Assembly (NCBI RefSeq): GCF_016758175.1
Contig: NZ_QYAB01000002.1
Location: 356,799-420,798 of the forward strand
Length of the DNA: 64,000 bases
Source of the DNA: Leucobacter zeae
Lineage (GTDB): Bacteria > Actinomycetota > Actinomycetes > Actinomycetales > Microbacteriaceae
Direction of reading: 5' to 3'
Shown here: positions 8,134 to 16,769 of the stretch, piece by piece
How the letters are laid out: each line of letters opens with the position of its first letter
Numbering within the stretch: position 1 is the stretch's first letter
The notes under the pieces: generated by a model
What the model was told of the DNA's origin: nothing
Databases searched by the model: none
What the model saw: the letters and a program-made list of their open reading frames with translations, nothing else
Made by a program: the position numbers and the translations under genes

Positions 8134-9687
8134 ATGACCGTTCCCCTGCGGCAGCAGCTCTTCAGAGTGAAGCCAGTTCCACGCGACGGCGGCGAGAGCG
8201 CGAGCCACCTGAAGCGCAGCATCGGGCTGTTCCAGCTCACGATGATCGGCGTCGGCGGCACCATCGGTACCGGCATCTTCTTCATCCTCTCGGAAGCCGT
8301 GCCGATCGCGGGCCCCGCCGTCATCTGGTCCTTCATCATCGCCGGCGCCGTCGCCGGCCTCTCGGCCCTCTGCTACGCGGAGCTCGCGAGCAGCGTGCCC
8401 GTCTCCGGATCCTCGTACTCGTACGCGTACAGCACCCTGGGCGAGCTCCCCGCGATGGGCGTCGCAGCATGTCTGCTGCTGGAGTACGGCGTCTCGACGG
8501 CCGCCGTCGCCGTGGGCTGGTCCCAGTACGTGAACCAGCTGCTCACGAACCTCTTCGGGATCCAGCTGCCCGCCGCGCTCTCGAACGCGCCCGAGGAGGG
8601 CGGGATCATCAACCTCCCCGCCGTGATCCTGATCGGCCTCTGCGCGCTGCTCCTGATCCGCGGCACCTCGCACTCGGTCGTCGCGAACACCATCATGGTG
8701 CTCATCAAGATCGCCGTGCTCGTCTTCTTCATCGCGGTCGGCCTGACCGGGTGGAACACCGACAACTTCGCCGATTTCGCTCCGTTCGGCATCACGGGCG
8801 TGATGACCGGAGCCGGGCTCATCTTCTTCTCGTTCGTCGGGCTCGACGCCGTCGCCACCGCGGGCGACGAGGTGAAGAACCCGCGCCGCAACATGCCGAT
8901 CGCCCTCATCTCGGCGCTCGTGATCGTCACCACCGTCTACGTGCTCGTCGCGATCGTCGCGCTCGGCGCGCAGCCCACCGCCGAGTTCGAGGGGCAGGAG
9001 GCCGGGCTCTCGGCGATGCTCGAGAACATCATCGGGGCGTCGTGGCCGGGAACGCTCGTCGCCGCCGGCGCCGTGATCTCCATCTTCAGCGTGACCCTCG
9101 TCGTGCTCTACGGCCAGACCCGCATCCTCTTCTCGATGTCGCGCGACGGGATGGCGCCGAAGATCTTCCAGAAGGTCAACCCCCGCACCATGACCCCGGT
9201 CGCGAACACGATCATCGTCTCGGTGATCGTCGCGATCCTCGCCGGTGTCCTGCCGATCAACTTCCTCGCCGAGATGACCTCGATCGGCACGCTCGCGGCC
9301 TTCACCGTCGTCTCGGTCGCCGTGATGGTGCTGCGCAAGCGCGAGCCCGATCTCGAGCGCAAGTTCAAGGTGCCGCTGTACCCGGTGATCCCGATCCTGT
9401 CGATCATCGGCTGCCTCTGGATCATCAAGGATCTCCGCCCCATCACGATCTTCGTGTTCCTCGGGTGGACGGCCCTCGTGATCGTGTGGTGGTGGTTCAC
9501 CGGCCGCAAGAAGTCCGTGCTCGGCGAGCAGCTCCGCACCGGCCTCATCGTGCTCGTCGGCCCCGGCAAGTACCGCGACGGCGACGCCGAGCTGGCCGAG
9601 GCGAACGCCTCGGGCGCGCTCGACCTGCCGCTTCCCGGAACCGGCGCGGCCGACCCGGGGATCGACCGCGACGGCGGTGCGCGATGA
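8134..9687 (+). CDS. APC-superfamily amino acid permease
   Basis: A 517-residue polytopic membrane protein with about 12 predicted helices. The first helix carries the APC substrate-binding motif QLTMIGVGGTIGTGIFF (about residues 32-48), with the unwound G-x-G segment. FFSFVGLDAVATAGDE (about 230-245) matches the helix-6 region of the cationic amino acid transporter group. The ATG at 8134 follows an AGGAG site. The C-terminal 60 residues are cytosolic. Its last bases overlap the universal stress protein start (ATGA), so the two are translationally coupled. It probably imports or exchanges the substrate of the neighbouring decarboxylase. Confidence 0.93.
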   Translation: MTVPLRQQLFRVKPVPRDGGESASHLKRSIGLFQLTMIGVGGTIGTGIFFILSEAVPIAGPAVIWSFIIAGAVAGLSALCYAELASSVPVSGSSYSYAYSTLGELPAMGVAACLLLEYGVSTAAVAVGWSQYVNQLLTNLFGIQLPAALSNAPEEGGIINLPAVILIGLCALLLIRGTSHSVVANTIMVLIKIAVLVFFIAVGLTGWNTDNFADFAPFGITGVMTGAGLIFFSFVGLDAVATAGDEVKNPRRNMPIALISALVIVTTVYVLVAIVALGAQPTAEFEGQEAGLSAMLENIIGASWPGTLVAAGAVISIFSVTLVVLYGQTRILFSMSRDGMAPKIFQKVNPRTMTPVANTIIVSVIVAILAGVLPINFLAEMTSIGTLAAFTVVSVAVMVLRKREPDLERKFKVPLYPVIPILSIIGCLWIIKDLRPITIFVFLGWTALVIVWWWFTGRKKSVLGEQLRTGLIVLVGPGKYRDGDAELAEANASGALDLPLPGTGAADPGIDRDGGAR

Positions 9688-10607
9688 GCATCGTCGTCGG
9701 GGTCGCCCCGGGGCACCCCTCGGAGGCGGCGGTGCGGCTCGGCGTGCTGCTCGCGCGCAGCTACGACAAGGACCTCGTGGTCGCGTCGATCAACTCCGCC
9801 GCGTGGCCGCCGGCCGCGAGCGGTGTGGACACCGAGTACCAGGAGTTCCTCATCGCGAACGCCGAGGCGGCGCTCGACGTGGCCCGAGCCTTCGTGCCGG
9901 CGGACATCACGGCGCGGTACCTCGTGCACGGCGCATCGAGCGCGCGGCGCGGGCTGCTCGAGGTGTGCGCCGAGGAGGGCGCGATGCGCCTCGTGGTCGG
10001 GTCTGCCGGCGACGCCGGGGAGGGCGCCGTGATCGCGCTCGGCTCGGTGAGCACGGGGCTGCTGCAGAGCGCGGACCTGCCGGTCGCGATCGCCCCGCAC
10101 GGGTTCGCGCCGGCCGAGGGCGCGCGCCTCTCGCGCATCTCGGCGGCCTACAGCGGGTCGGACACGTCGGCCGAGCTCATGCTCGGCGCCGCGGGCATCG
10201 CGTCCGAGGTCGGCGTGGACTTCCGCATCGTCTCGTTCCGCACGCGTCCTCGCGGCTTCCAGGCCGCGGGTGCCGGCTTCGACGCCGAGGCCGGGGTCGC
10301 CGAGGCCTGGGAAGCGTCGATCCGGGAGCGCGCCGACGAGATCTTCGGAGAGATCGAGCGCTTCAAGGATCTGCCACAGTCGCTCGAGATCGCGGTCGGG
10401 GCGGGGGAGAACTGGTCCGCCGCTCTGCGCTCGATCGACTGGCGCGACGACGAGGCGCTGACCGTCGGCTCGAGCAGCCTGGGCCTCTTCGGCCGGATCT
10501 CGCTCGGCTCGCACGCCGCGAAGATCGTGCGCAACTCGCCCGTGCCCGTGGTGATGGTGCCCCGGCGCGCGGTCGAGGAGTACGCGGCGCAGGCCGAAGG
10601 GGCGTAG
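9684..10607 (+). CDS. Universal stress protein (two UspA domains)
   Basis: A 307-residue tandem UspA protein. Both halves keep the ATP-binding signature: VVGSAGDAGEG then GSVSTGLL near residues 105-128, and TVGSSSLGLFG then GSHAAKIV near 262-282. It overlaps the permease stop by 4 bases. UspA domains fused or coupled to APC transporters are thought to adjust transport activity, so a regulatory role on the upstream permease is plausible. It ends the unit; a strong hairpin terminator follows 77 bases later. Confidence 0.92.
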   Translation: MSIVVGVAPGHPSEAAVRLGVLLARSYDKDLVVASINSAAWPPAASGVDTEYQEFLIANAEAALDVARAFVPADITARYLVHGASSARRGLLEVCAEEGAMRLVVGSAGDAGEGAVIALGSVSTGLLQSADLPVAIAPHGFAPAEGARLSRISAAYSGSDTSAELMLGAAGIASEVGVDFRIVSFRTRPRGFQAAGAGFDAEAGVAEAWEASIRERADEIFGEIERFKDLPQSLEIAVGAGENWSAALRSIDWRDDEALTVGSSSLGLFGRISLGSHAAKIVRNSPVPVVMVPRRAVEEYAAQAEGA

Positions 10608-10683
10608 GGTCGGCCCGCGCCGGTCGGGCGCGCCGATCGGGCGCGCGCCGATCGCCTCTTGCAGCCGCAGTGACCCCGAACCG

Positions 10684-10722
10684 AACGCCCCGTTCCCGCA
10701 TCCTCCGCGGGAACGGGGCGTT
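10684..10722 (+). terminator. Strong intrinsic terminator after the uspA gene
   Basis: A perfect 16-bp inverted repeat (10684-10699 with 10707-10722, AACGCCCCGTTCCCGC and its complement) has a 7-base loop and is followed by TCTCGT. It sits 77 bases after the universal stress protein and ends the decarboxylase-permease-usp unit. The rest of the gap to 10857 holds nothing recognisable apart from the leader of the next gene. Confidence 0.85.
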
Positions 10723-10857
10723 CTCGTGCAGCGGCCCGCGTGCGGTTGGGGCGCTCGCGGTTGGCGCGCATCCCTGACTCCGCCCACACCCCCGACTTCC
10801 CCACAGATCTCTCGTGTTCGCCCGTGCACCCCCGCCCGACCCCGCAAGCTGGTGCAC

Positions 10858-11307
10858 ATGACCGATACCACGACACCCCCGAACCCGGAGCAGCGGCTCC
10901 GCACCGACGCCGAGCTGCACGAGTTCCTCGGCAGCATGCTGGAGGATGCCGCCCGGCGCCAGTTCTGGACCTTCTATCTCGGCCCCGACAGTCGCGTCTG
11001 CGGGCCGGTGATGCCGATGAGTGACCACCCCGAGCGACCGGACGAACTCGCCGAGACCGAGGACCTCGGCACGGTGACGTTCGCCGAGGTGATGGCCGAC
11101 CGGGTCTCCTGGATCGCCGACGCCGTCGGGGCCGGCTCCGTCGTCTTCGTCTGGGAGCGACCCGGGTCCGAGCGCTTCGGCGCGTACGAGCTCGACTTCG
11201 CGCGCGCCCTTGCGCATGAGTGCGGTGCATCGGGAGTGCGCGTGCGTGCGCAGTTCCTCCTGCACGACACCGGCGTGCGGCAGATCACCCCGGACGACTA
11301 CGCGTGA
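10858..11307 (+). CDS. Hypothetical protein, 149 residues
   Basis: Not assigned to a family. It is an acidic soluble protein with no signal peptide or membrane helix. Its pattern is well structured: an N-terminal helical part (AELHEFLGSMLEDAARRQFW), FYLGPDSRVCGPVMPM, then alternating strand/helix segments including GSVVFVWERPG and RVRAQFLLHDTGVRQITPDDY. The ATG at 10858 was chosen because the 44 upstream in-frame residues are low-complexity. The final codons and stop are copied twice more downstream as a 13-bp tandem repeat. Isolated gene with a terminator before it and tRNA-Gln after it. Confidence 0.8.
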   Translation: MTDTTTPPNPEQRLRTDAELHEFLGSMLEDAARRQFWTFYLGPDSRVCGPVMPMSDHPERPDELAETEDLGTVTFAEVMADRVSWIADAVGAGSVVFVWERPGSERFGAYELDFARALAHECGASGVRVRAQFLLHDTGVRQITPDDYA

Positions 11308-11345
11308 GGACTACGTGCGAGGACTAGGTGCGAGGACTACGCGTG
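11306..11345. repeat. 13-bp tandem repeat spanning a stop codon
   Basis: Three copies of a unit starting GAGGACTACG (11306-11318, 11319-11331, 11332-11344), with one or a few base differences, continue the last codons of the preceding gene. The gene's TGA overlaps the first unit. This looks like replication slippage. Confidence 0.8.
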
Positions 11346-11394
11346 AGCCGCGGGCATGGGACGCGCCCGGAATCCCGCTTCACCCGGCCTCGTT

Positions 11395-11423
11395 TTGAGT
11401 TCTGCGCGACGACCGGGTAGAGT
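11395..11423 (+). promoter_or_regulatory. Promoter of tRNA-Gln
   Basis: TTGAGT at 11395-11400 and TAGAGT at 11418-11423 are separated by exactly 17 bases and lie about 46 bases before the tRNA. This is a good primary-sigma promoter, and the local sequence is noticeably less GC-rich. Confidence 0.6.
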
Positions 11424-11468
11424 TATCTCTTGGTGCTGAGCTCCTCAGGGAGATCGGATTTCCGCCAT

Positions 11469-11543
11469 TGGGATATGGTGTAATTGGCAACACTACGGTT
11501 TCTGGTACCGTCATTCTAGGTTCGAGTCCTGGTATCCCAGCCA
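11469..11543 (+). tRNA. tRNA-Gln (CUG anticodon)
   Basis: Full cloverleaf: acceptor TGGGATA (11469-11475) pairs with TATCCCA (11533-11539), D stem GTGT/ACAC, anticodon stem ACGGT/ACCGT around the loop TTCTGGT, giving anticodon CTG at 11502-11504. T stem CTAGG/CCTGG holds TTCGAGT. The discriminator is G and CCA is encoded (11541-11543). CUG reads CAG, the dominant glutamine codon in such a genome. Confidence 0.97.
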
Positions 11544-11546
11544 CTC

Positions 11547-11574
11547 ACTCCCCGGTCGTTCGCGGTCGGGGAGT
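11547..11574 (+). terminator. Terminator of tRNA-Gln
   Basis: ACTCCCCG (11547-11554) and CGGGGAGT (11567-11574) form an 8-bp stem directly after the encoded CCA, followed by TCTGCGTTT. Confidence 0.7.
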
Positions 11575-11678
11575 TCTGCGTTTGCGGGCTGCGCCGTTCC
11601 TGCGGGCAGCGGTCCTGCGCGGCCGATTGCTGCGCGTGCGTGACCCTGCAACCGGTGCGCCCGCTCGCACCCCCTCCG

Positions 11679-11732
11679 CGGAACTCGATTCGGCCCCGTT
11701 CAGGCGCTCGAACGGGGCCGAATCGAGTTCCG
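11679..11732. repeat. Dispersed palindromic repeat, copy 1
   Basis: Perfect 23-bp inverted repeat (11679-11701 with 11710-11732) with an 8-base loop AGGCGCTC. The outer arm reads CGGAACTCGATTCGGCCCC. Other copies of the family occur at 11926-11979 and 38314-38373. It resembles a REP/BIME-type intergenic element; whether it terminates transcription is unknown. Confidence 0.9.
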
Positions 11733-11925
11733 TGTCGCGGTTTCGGGGCGAGCGGCAAGCGCGCCACTCGGCAGTGAACCGCAAGCAGCGAGTGCCGAGT
11801 AGCCCGCAACGGGTTTCGGCCCTGGATACCCGGTCGACTTCGCGCTCGAAGCCCTCAGCGCCGCAGCCTCCCCAGATCAGCACGCCGCATCCCGTGCGCA
11901 CCGCGGATGCACCAGAACCCTCGTA

Positions 11926-11979
11926 CGGAACTCTATTCGGCCCCGTTCAGGCGCTCGAACGGGGCCGAATCGAGTTCCG
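11926..11979. repeat. Dispersed palindromic repeat, copy 2
   Basis: Same family and same 8-base loop as copy 1, which lies 247 bases upstream. Stem is 23 bp with a single mismatch (CTCTATTC in the left arm against CGAATCGAG in the right), so this copy has begun to decay or was mutated after duplication. Confidence 0.9.
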
Positions 11980-12058
11980 TGTCGTGGTTTCGGGGATGCG
12001 GGGACCTGCGTGGAGTCGAGCGGAGCGGGGTCCCGAAAGGCCGGGGGGCCGACGGGCC

Positions 12059-12520
12059 CTACCGGCCTCCGGGGAAGCCCTGCTGGCGCCAGGCCTCGTA
12101 GACCGCGATCGATGCGCAGTTGGCGAGGTTCATGGAGCGTCGGCCGGGCACCATGGGGATGCGCAGCCGGTCGGTGATCGCCTCGTGCTCCAGGATCTCG
12201 GGCGGTAGCCCCGTCGGCTCCGGGCCGAAGAGCAGCACGTCGCTCGGGTCGTAGGCGACGTCGGTGTAGTGGCGCGTCGTCTGCGCCGTGAACGCGAAGA
12301 CCCGGGCGGGCAGCAGCTGCTCGAGCGCCGCTGCGAACGAGTCGTGCACCGTCACGACCGCCAGGTCGTGGTAGTCGAGGCCGGCACGCTTCAGCTTCGT
12401 GTCCTCGAAGTCGAAGAGCGGGTTCACGATGTGCAGCTCCGCTCCCGTGCCGGCCGCGAGGCGGATCGTGTTGCCGGTGTTGCCGGGGATGCGGGGTTCG
12501 AAGAAGAGAATGCGGGTCAC
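12059..12520 (-). CDS. trmL: tRNA (cytidine(34)-2'-O)-methyltransferase
   Basis: SPOUT (SpoU) methyltransferase of 153 residues that 2'-O-methylates the wobble base of tRNA-Leu isoacceptors. The trefoil-knot motifs are all present: FFEPRIPGNTGNTIRLA near residues 6-22, VLLFGPEPTGLP near 94-105 and PMVPGRRSMNLANCASIAVY near 122-141. Length matches the TrmL group. It is monocistronic and divergent from the kdp leader, about 210 bases away. Confidence 0.95.
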   Translation of the reverse strand: MTRILFFEPRIPGNTGNTIRLAAGTGAELHIVNPLFDFEDTKLKRAGLDYHDLAVVTVHDSFAAALEQLLPARVFAFTAQTTRHYTDVAYDPSDVLLFGPEPTGLPPEILEHEAITDRLRIPMVPGRRSMNLANCASIAVYEAWRQQGFPGGR

Positions 12521-12569
12521 CCGTCGAGACTACTCCGAACGGATCGCGGCGCCGGAACGAACGCCGCCG

Positions 12570-12722
12570 CCGGTCGGGAGCCCGCCCCGGCGTAAGCCGT
12601 CCGTCAGGGTTGACGGGAAAGCCGTATGGGTTCCGTGAGGACGGCCGATCGGGAGCCCGCTTCGGAGTTGGATCGAGAGCGACCCCGCACGTCGGGGATC
12701 GCGGCGCGCGGGTGCGCGCCGC
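12570..12722 (+). promoter_or_regulatory. Structured leader of the kdp operon
   Basis: The 210-bp region before the first small ORF holds CCGTCA-GGGT-TGACGG (12601-12616) and a 9-bp stem GCGGCGCGC/GCGCGCCGC with loop GGGT (12701-12722). A motif TCGGGAGCCCGC occurs twice, near 12574 and 12649. The last hairpin ends 10 bases before the ATG at 12733 and leaves no room for a Shine-Dalgarno. It could act as an attenuator. The conserved core of the ydaO c-di-AMP riboswitch was looked for and not found. Confidence 0.35.
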
Positions 12723-12732
12723 TCTCATCTGA

Positions 12733-12828
12733 ATGGAGCTCGTTGTGCTTGACGTCGTCACCGTCCTGGGCGTGATCGTCCTGTTCCTCCTCGTCGGTCT
12801 GCTGGGAAAGGCGGTGGAGAAGCTGTGA
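12733..12828 (+). CDS. 31-residue membrane peptide preceding kdpF
   Basis: A short ORF of 31 codons plus stop that encodes one transmembrane helix: a short acidic N-terminus, a Val/Leu/Ile stretch (about residues 8-24, containing [12 protein letters not shown]), then GKAVEKL. Its stop overlaps the kdpF GTG start by 4 bases (GTGA), giving direct translational coupling. It resembles kdpF in size and topology but not in sequence, so it may be an additional small Kdp subunit or a leader peptide. There is no good Shine-Dalgarno before the ATG. Coding status rests on the overlap, the single clean helix and conserved-looking C-terminal charges. Confidence 0.7.
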   Translation: MELVVLDVVTVLGVIVLFLLVGLLGKAVEKL

Positions 12829-12914
12829 TCGTCTTCGAGCTCCTCGCGACCGCGCTCGGGATCTCCGCGATCGTGTACCTGGTCGTCGCGCTCGTGAAGC
12901 CGGAGCGCTTCTGA
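12825..12914 (+). CDS. kdpF: K(+)-transporting ATPase subunit F
   Basis: A 29-residue single-helix peptide that stabilises the KdpABC complex. It has the family pattern MIVFELL at the start, [15 protein letters not shown] at the end. It starts with GTG at 12825, overlapping the previous small ORF, and its TGA overlaps the kdpA ATG (TGATG). Too short for standard gene callers. Confidence 0.93.
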   Translation: MIVFELLATALGISAIVYLVVALVKPERF

Positions 12915-14587
12915 TGACGTGGCTGCCCGCTGTACTCTCCCTCGCCTCGGTCGCCCTCGTGCTGACGGTGCTGTACCGGCCGCTCGGCGACGCCATGGCC
13001 CGCGTGTACACCTCGTCGAACCACTCGCGGGTCGAACGCGGCATCTACCGGCTCATCGGGGTCGACGCGCAGGCGGAGCAGACCTGGCGCGCCTACCTCC
13101 GCTCCGTGCTCGCCTTCTCCGCGGTCGGCCTGCTGCTGCTCTACCTGCTCCAGCGCACCCAGCAGTGGCTGCCCTACTCGCTGGGGCTCCCGGCGCCCTC
13201 CGAGCACCTCTCGTTCAACACCGCGGCATCGTTCGTGGGCAACACGAACTGGCAGTCGTACTCACCCGAGCTCACCCTCGGGTACACCGTCCAGTTCGCC
13301 GGCCTCGCCGTGCAGAACTTCGTCTCGGCTGCCGTCGGGATCTCGGTCGCGATCGCCCTCGCGCGCGGCTTCGCGTACCGCCGATCCGGAACGATCGGCA
13401 ACTTCTGGGTGGATCTGATCCGCGGCACGCTCCGGATCCTGCTCCCGCTCGCGGCGCTCGCGGCGCTCGTGCTGATCGCGGGCGGCGTGATCCAGAACTT
13501 CGCCGGATTCACGCACGTGGCGACCCTCTCGGGCGCCGAGCAGGCCGTCCCGGGAGGGCCGACCGCCTCCCAGGAGGCGATCAAGCTGCTGGGCACCAAC
13601 GGCGGCGGGTTCTTCAACGCGAACTCGGCGCACCCGTTCGAGAATCCGTCGGCGTGGACGAACGCCTTCGAGGTCGTCCTGATGCTCGCGATCCCGTTCT
13701 CGCTGCCGCGCACGTTCGGCAGGATCATCGGGGACGACCGCCAGGGCCTCGCGATCGCGTCGGTCATGGCAGTGCTCTACGTCGCCTCGTTCGCCGCCCT
13801 CACCGCCTTGGAATCGGCGGCGATGGGCACGGCGCCCGAGCTCGCCGGAGGCGCCATGGAGGGCAAGGAGCAGCGATTCGGGATCGTGGGCTCGACGCTC
13901 TTCGCGACGACCAGCACCGGTACGTCGACCGGGGCGGTGAACTCCATGCACGATTCCTACACCGCGCTCGGCGGCATGATGCCGATGCTGAACATGATGC
14001 TCGGCGAGGTCTCGCCCGGCGGCGTCGGGTCGGGGCTCTACGCCATGCTCGTGCTCGCCGTCATCGCGGTGTTCATCTCGGGACTCCTCATCGGGCGCAC
14101 CCCCGAGTACCTGGGGAAGAAGATCGGTCCGAGGGAGATCAAGCTCGCGGCGCTCACCATCCTCGTCATGCCGACGCTGGTGCTGGCGGGGACCGCGCTG
14201 AGCTTCGCGCTCCCCGGAATCCGCGAGGAGGTCGCCGGCTCCTCGATCGGGAACCCGGGCGTCCACGGCATGTCGGAGGTGCTGTACGCGTTCACCTCCG
14301 CGGCCAACAACAACGGCTCGGCGTTCGCCGGACTGACCGCGGACACTCCCTGGCTCAACATCGCGCTCGGTGTCGCGATCCTGCTCGGCCGGTTCGTGCC
14401 GATCGTGTTCGTGCTGGCCCTGGCCGGATCCTTCGCGGCTCAGGACCGCGTGCCCGCGACCGCGGGGACGCTCCCGACGCACCGCCCGATGTTCGTCGGG
14501 CTGCTCACGGCGGTCACGGTGCTCGTGACCGCGCTCACCTTCTTCCCCGTTCTCGCGCTGGGTCCCCTGGCGGAAGGGCTTCGGTAA
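12914..14587 (+). CDS. kdpA: Potassium-transporting ATPase subunit A
   Basis: The 557-residue K+-channel-like subunit of the high-affinity Kdp pump, membrane-embedded with about 10 helices. Selectivity-filter regions are visible: [11 protein letters not shown] (about 100), [19 protein letters not shown] (about 226-244), [18 protein letters not shown] (about 335) and [12 protein letters not shown] (about 463). Full length for the family. Start overlaps kdpF, and the gap to kdpB is 5 bases. Expected to be induced by K+ limitation through KdpDE encoded downstream. Confidence 0.98.
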   Translation: MTWLPAVLSLASVALVLTVLYRPLGDAMARVYTSSNHSRVERGIYRLIGVDAQAEQTWRAYLRSVLAFSAVGLLLLYLLQRTQQWLPYSLGLPAPSEHLSFNTAASFVGNTNWQSYSPELTLGYTVQFAGLAVQNFVSAAVGISVAIALARGFAYRRSGTIGNFWVDLIRGTLRILLPLAALAALVLIAGGVIQNFAGFTHVATLSGAEQAVPGGPTASQEAIKLLGTNGGGFFNANSAHPFENPSAWTNAFEVVLMLAIPFSLPRTFGRIIGDDRQGLAIASVMAVLYVASFAALTALESAAMGTAPELAGGAMEGKEQRFGIVGSTLFATTSTGTSTGAVNSMHDSYTALGGMMPMLNMMLGEVSPGGVGSGLYAMLVLAVIAVFISGLLIGRTPEYLGKKIGPREIKLAALTILVMPTLVLAGTALSFALPGIREEVAGSSIGNPGVHGMSEVLYAFTSAANNNGSAFAGLTADTPWLNIALGVAILLGRFVPIVFVLALAGSFAAQDRVPATAGTLPTHRPMFVGLLTAVTVLVTALTFFPVLALGPLAEGLR

Positions 14588-14592
14588 TCACC

Positions 14593-16746
14593 ATGTCGAC
14601 CAATCTCACCGCTCGATCCGCGGCGCCCCGATCCGGGGAGTCCGCCGCGACCCGAGGCTTCGCCTGGGCGCAGATCCGCGCCGCGCTGCCCGGAGCGCTC
14701 CGCAAGCTCCACCCGCGGGAGCAGCTGCGCAACCCGGTCATGTGCATCGTATGGGCGGGGGCCGCGCTCACCACGGCGCTCGCGATCGCCGAGCCCTTCA
14801 TCGGCGGACCGGTCGACTCGGGCGGCTCGGCGGTCCCGGTCCCGTTCACCTGGGCGATCGCGGTCTGGCTCTGGCTGACGGTGCTCTTCGCCAACCTCGC
14901 CGAGTCCGTCGCCGAGGGGCGCGGCAAGGCGCAGGCGGAGACGCTCCGCAGCACCCGCAGCAGCACGATCGCGAACCGCGTCACGGCGTACGACGCGGCG
15001 GGAGACGCCGCCGCGACCGGCGCGGAACTCGCGGCGGTGTCCTCGGCCGAGCTCCGAGTCGGCGACGTGGTCGTGGTGTCGGCCGGTGAGCTCATCCCGG
15101 GCGACGGGGACATCGTGTGGGGAATCGCCTCGGTCGACGAGTCCGCGATCACCGGCGAATCCGCCCCGGTCGTGCGGGAGTCCGGCGGAGACCGCTCGGC
15201 GGTCACGGGCGGTACGCGCGTGCTCTCCGACCGGATCGTCGTGCGCGTCACGTCGAAGCCTGGCGAGACCTTCGTCGATCGCATGATCGCGCTCGTGGAG
15301 GGCGCGGCCCGTCAGAAGACGCCGAACGAGATCGCGCTCAACATCCTGCTCGCCGCGCTGTCGATCGTCTTCGTGGTCGTCGCGCTCACGCTCAACCCCA
15401 TCGCGTCCTACGCCGCGGCCCCGGTCAGCGTGACCGTGCTCACGGCGCTGCTCGTCTGCCTGATCCCGACGACCATCGGCGCGCTGCTCAGCGCCATCGG
15501 CATCGCGGGCATGGACCGGCTCGTGCAGCGCAACGTGCTCGCGATGTCGGGTCGCGCCGTCGAGGCGGCGGGCGATGTCACCACGCTGCTGCTCGACAAG
15601 ACGGGCACGATCACCTACGGCAACCGGCGCGCGAGCGAGTTCGTGCGGCTCGACGGCGTGCGCGAGGAGGAGCTGATCCGCGCGGCGGCGCTCTCGTCGC
15701 TCGCGGATCCCACCCCCGAAGGCGTCTCGATCGTGGAGCTCGCCGAGCGGGAAGGGGTGGGGTTCGATCGCGAAGCCGCCGGGGAGATCGTGCCGTTCAC
15801 GGCGCAGACCCGCATGTCCGGGCTCGACCTGCCCGACGGCACCCGTATCCGCAAGGGCGCCGGGTCCGCGGTCACCGCGTGGGTCGAGGAGACGAACGGC
15901 GCCCTCGCCGCGGCGGTGTCCGCCGAGCTCGCGGAGCGCGTGCAGCGCATCTCGCAGTCCGGGGGGACCCCGCTCGTCGTCGCGACGCGGAGCGCGGCCG
16001 GGGAGTCGCGGCTGCTCGGGGTCGTGCATCTCAAGGACGTCGTGAAGGAGGGGCTCCCCGAGAAATTCGCGGAGCTGCGCGCGATGGGCATCCGCACCGT
16101 GATGATCACGGGCGACAACCCGTTGACGGCCGCGGCCATCGCGCGGGAGGCCGGGGTCGACGACTTCCTCGCCGAGGCCACCCCCGAGGACAAGCTCGCC
16201 TACATCCGCGCCGAGCAGGAGGGCGGCAACCTCGTGGCGATGACGGGCGATGGCACGAACGATGCGCCGGCCCTCGCGCAGGCCGACGTCGGCGTCGCGA
16301 TGAACTCCGGCACCTCCGCCGCGAAGGAGGCGGGCAACATGGTCGATCTCGATTCCGACCCGTCGAAGCTCATCGACATCGTCCGCATCGGGAAGCAGCT
16401 GCTCATCACCCGCGGCGCGCTGACGACCTTCTCGATCGCGAACGACATCGCGAAGTACTTCGCCATCATCCCGGCGATGTTCATGGGGGTGTTCCCGCAG
16501 CTCGGCGCGCTCAATCTCATGGGGCTGCACTCCCCGGCGTCGGCCGTGCTCTCGGCGATCGTCTTCAACGCGATCGTGATCGTCTTCCTCATCCCGCTGG
16601 CCCTGCGCGGGGTGCGCTACCGGCCGGGCGACGCCTCGAGCGTGCTCGCGCGCAACCTGACGGTCTACGGCCTCGGCGGCATCGTCACCCCGTTCCTCGG
16701 CATCTGGCTCATCGACCTCGTCGTCCGCCTCATCCCCGGCTTCTGA
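14593..16746 (+). CDS. kdpB: Potassium-transporting ATPase ATP-binding subunit B
   Basis: P-type ATPase (type IA) of 717 residues that energises KdpA. It has the actuator loop [12 protein letters not shown], the phosphorylation motif [12 protein letters not shown] with the aspartate near residue 335, the hinge [18 protein letters not shown] near 550, and a membrane part with about 7 helices. An N-terminal extension of about 35 polar residues precedes the conserved part ([12 protein letters not shown]). ATG at 14593 is 5 bases after kdpA. Confidence 0.98.
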   Translation: MSTNLTARSAAPRSGESAATRGFAWAQIRAALPGALRKLHPREQLRNPVMCIVWAGAALTTALAIAEPFIGGPVDSGGSAVPVPFTWAIAVWLWLTVLFANLAESVAEGRGKAQAETLRSTRSSTIANRVTAYDAAGDAAATGAELAAVSSAELRVGDVVVVSAGELIPGDGDIVWGIASVDESAITGESAPVVRESGGDRSAVTGGTRVLSDRIVVRVTSKPGETFVDRMIALVEGAARQKTPNEIALNILLAALSIVFVVVALTLNPIASYAAAPVSVTVLTALLVCLIPTTIGALLSAIGIAGMDRLVQRNVLAMSGRAVEAAGDVTTLLLDKTGTITYGNRRASEFVRLDGVREEELIRAAALSSLADPTPEGVSIVELAEREGVGFDREAAGEIVPFTAQTRMSGLDLPDGTRIRKGAGSAVTAWVEETNGALAAAVSAELAERVQRISQSGGTPLVVATRSAAGESRLLGVVHLKDVVKEGLPEKFAELRAMGIRTVMITGDNPLTAAAIAREAGVDDFLAEATPEDKLAYIRAEQEGGNLVAMTGDGTNDAPALAQADVGVAMNSGTSAAKEAGNMVDLDSDPSKLIDIVRIGKQLLITRGALTTFSIANDIAKYFAIIPAMFMGVFPQLGALNLMGLHSPASAVLSAIVFNAIVIVFLIPLALRGVRYRPGDASSVLARNLTVYGLGGIVTPFLGIWLIDLVVRLIPGF

Positions 16747-16769
16747 ACTCCGAAGGTAATCACCCGACC

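Larger units (their letters stand above)
11575..12058. other. 484-bp gene-free stretch with two palindromic repeats
   Basis: No credible coding sequence in either direction. It holds two long palindromes of one family (listed separately). Just after both, the shared flank GTGTCG-CGG/TGG-TTTCGGGG shows that the repeated unit extends beyond the hairpin on one side. Between them is a weak 8-bp dyad (ACTCGGCA/TGCCGAGT, 11666 bases offset not meaningful; within 11766-11800). Confidence 0.75.

Noticed and set aside
12570-12732. c-di-AMP (ydaO) riboswitch before kdp
   Set aside because: The conserved CCGUCAGCUAACC-type core and paired GGAACCC/GGGUGAA elements were not found, although the leader is structured.
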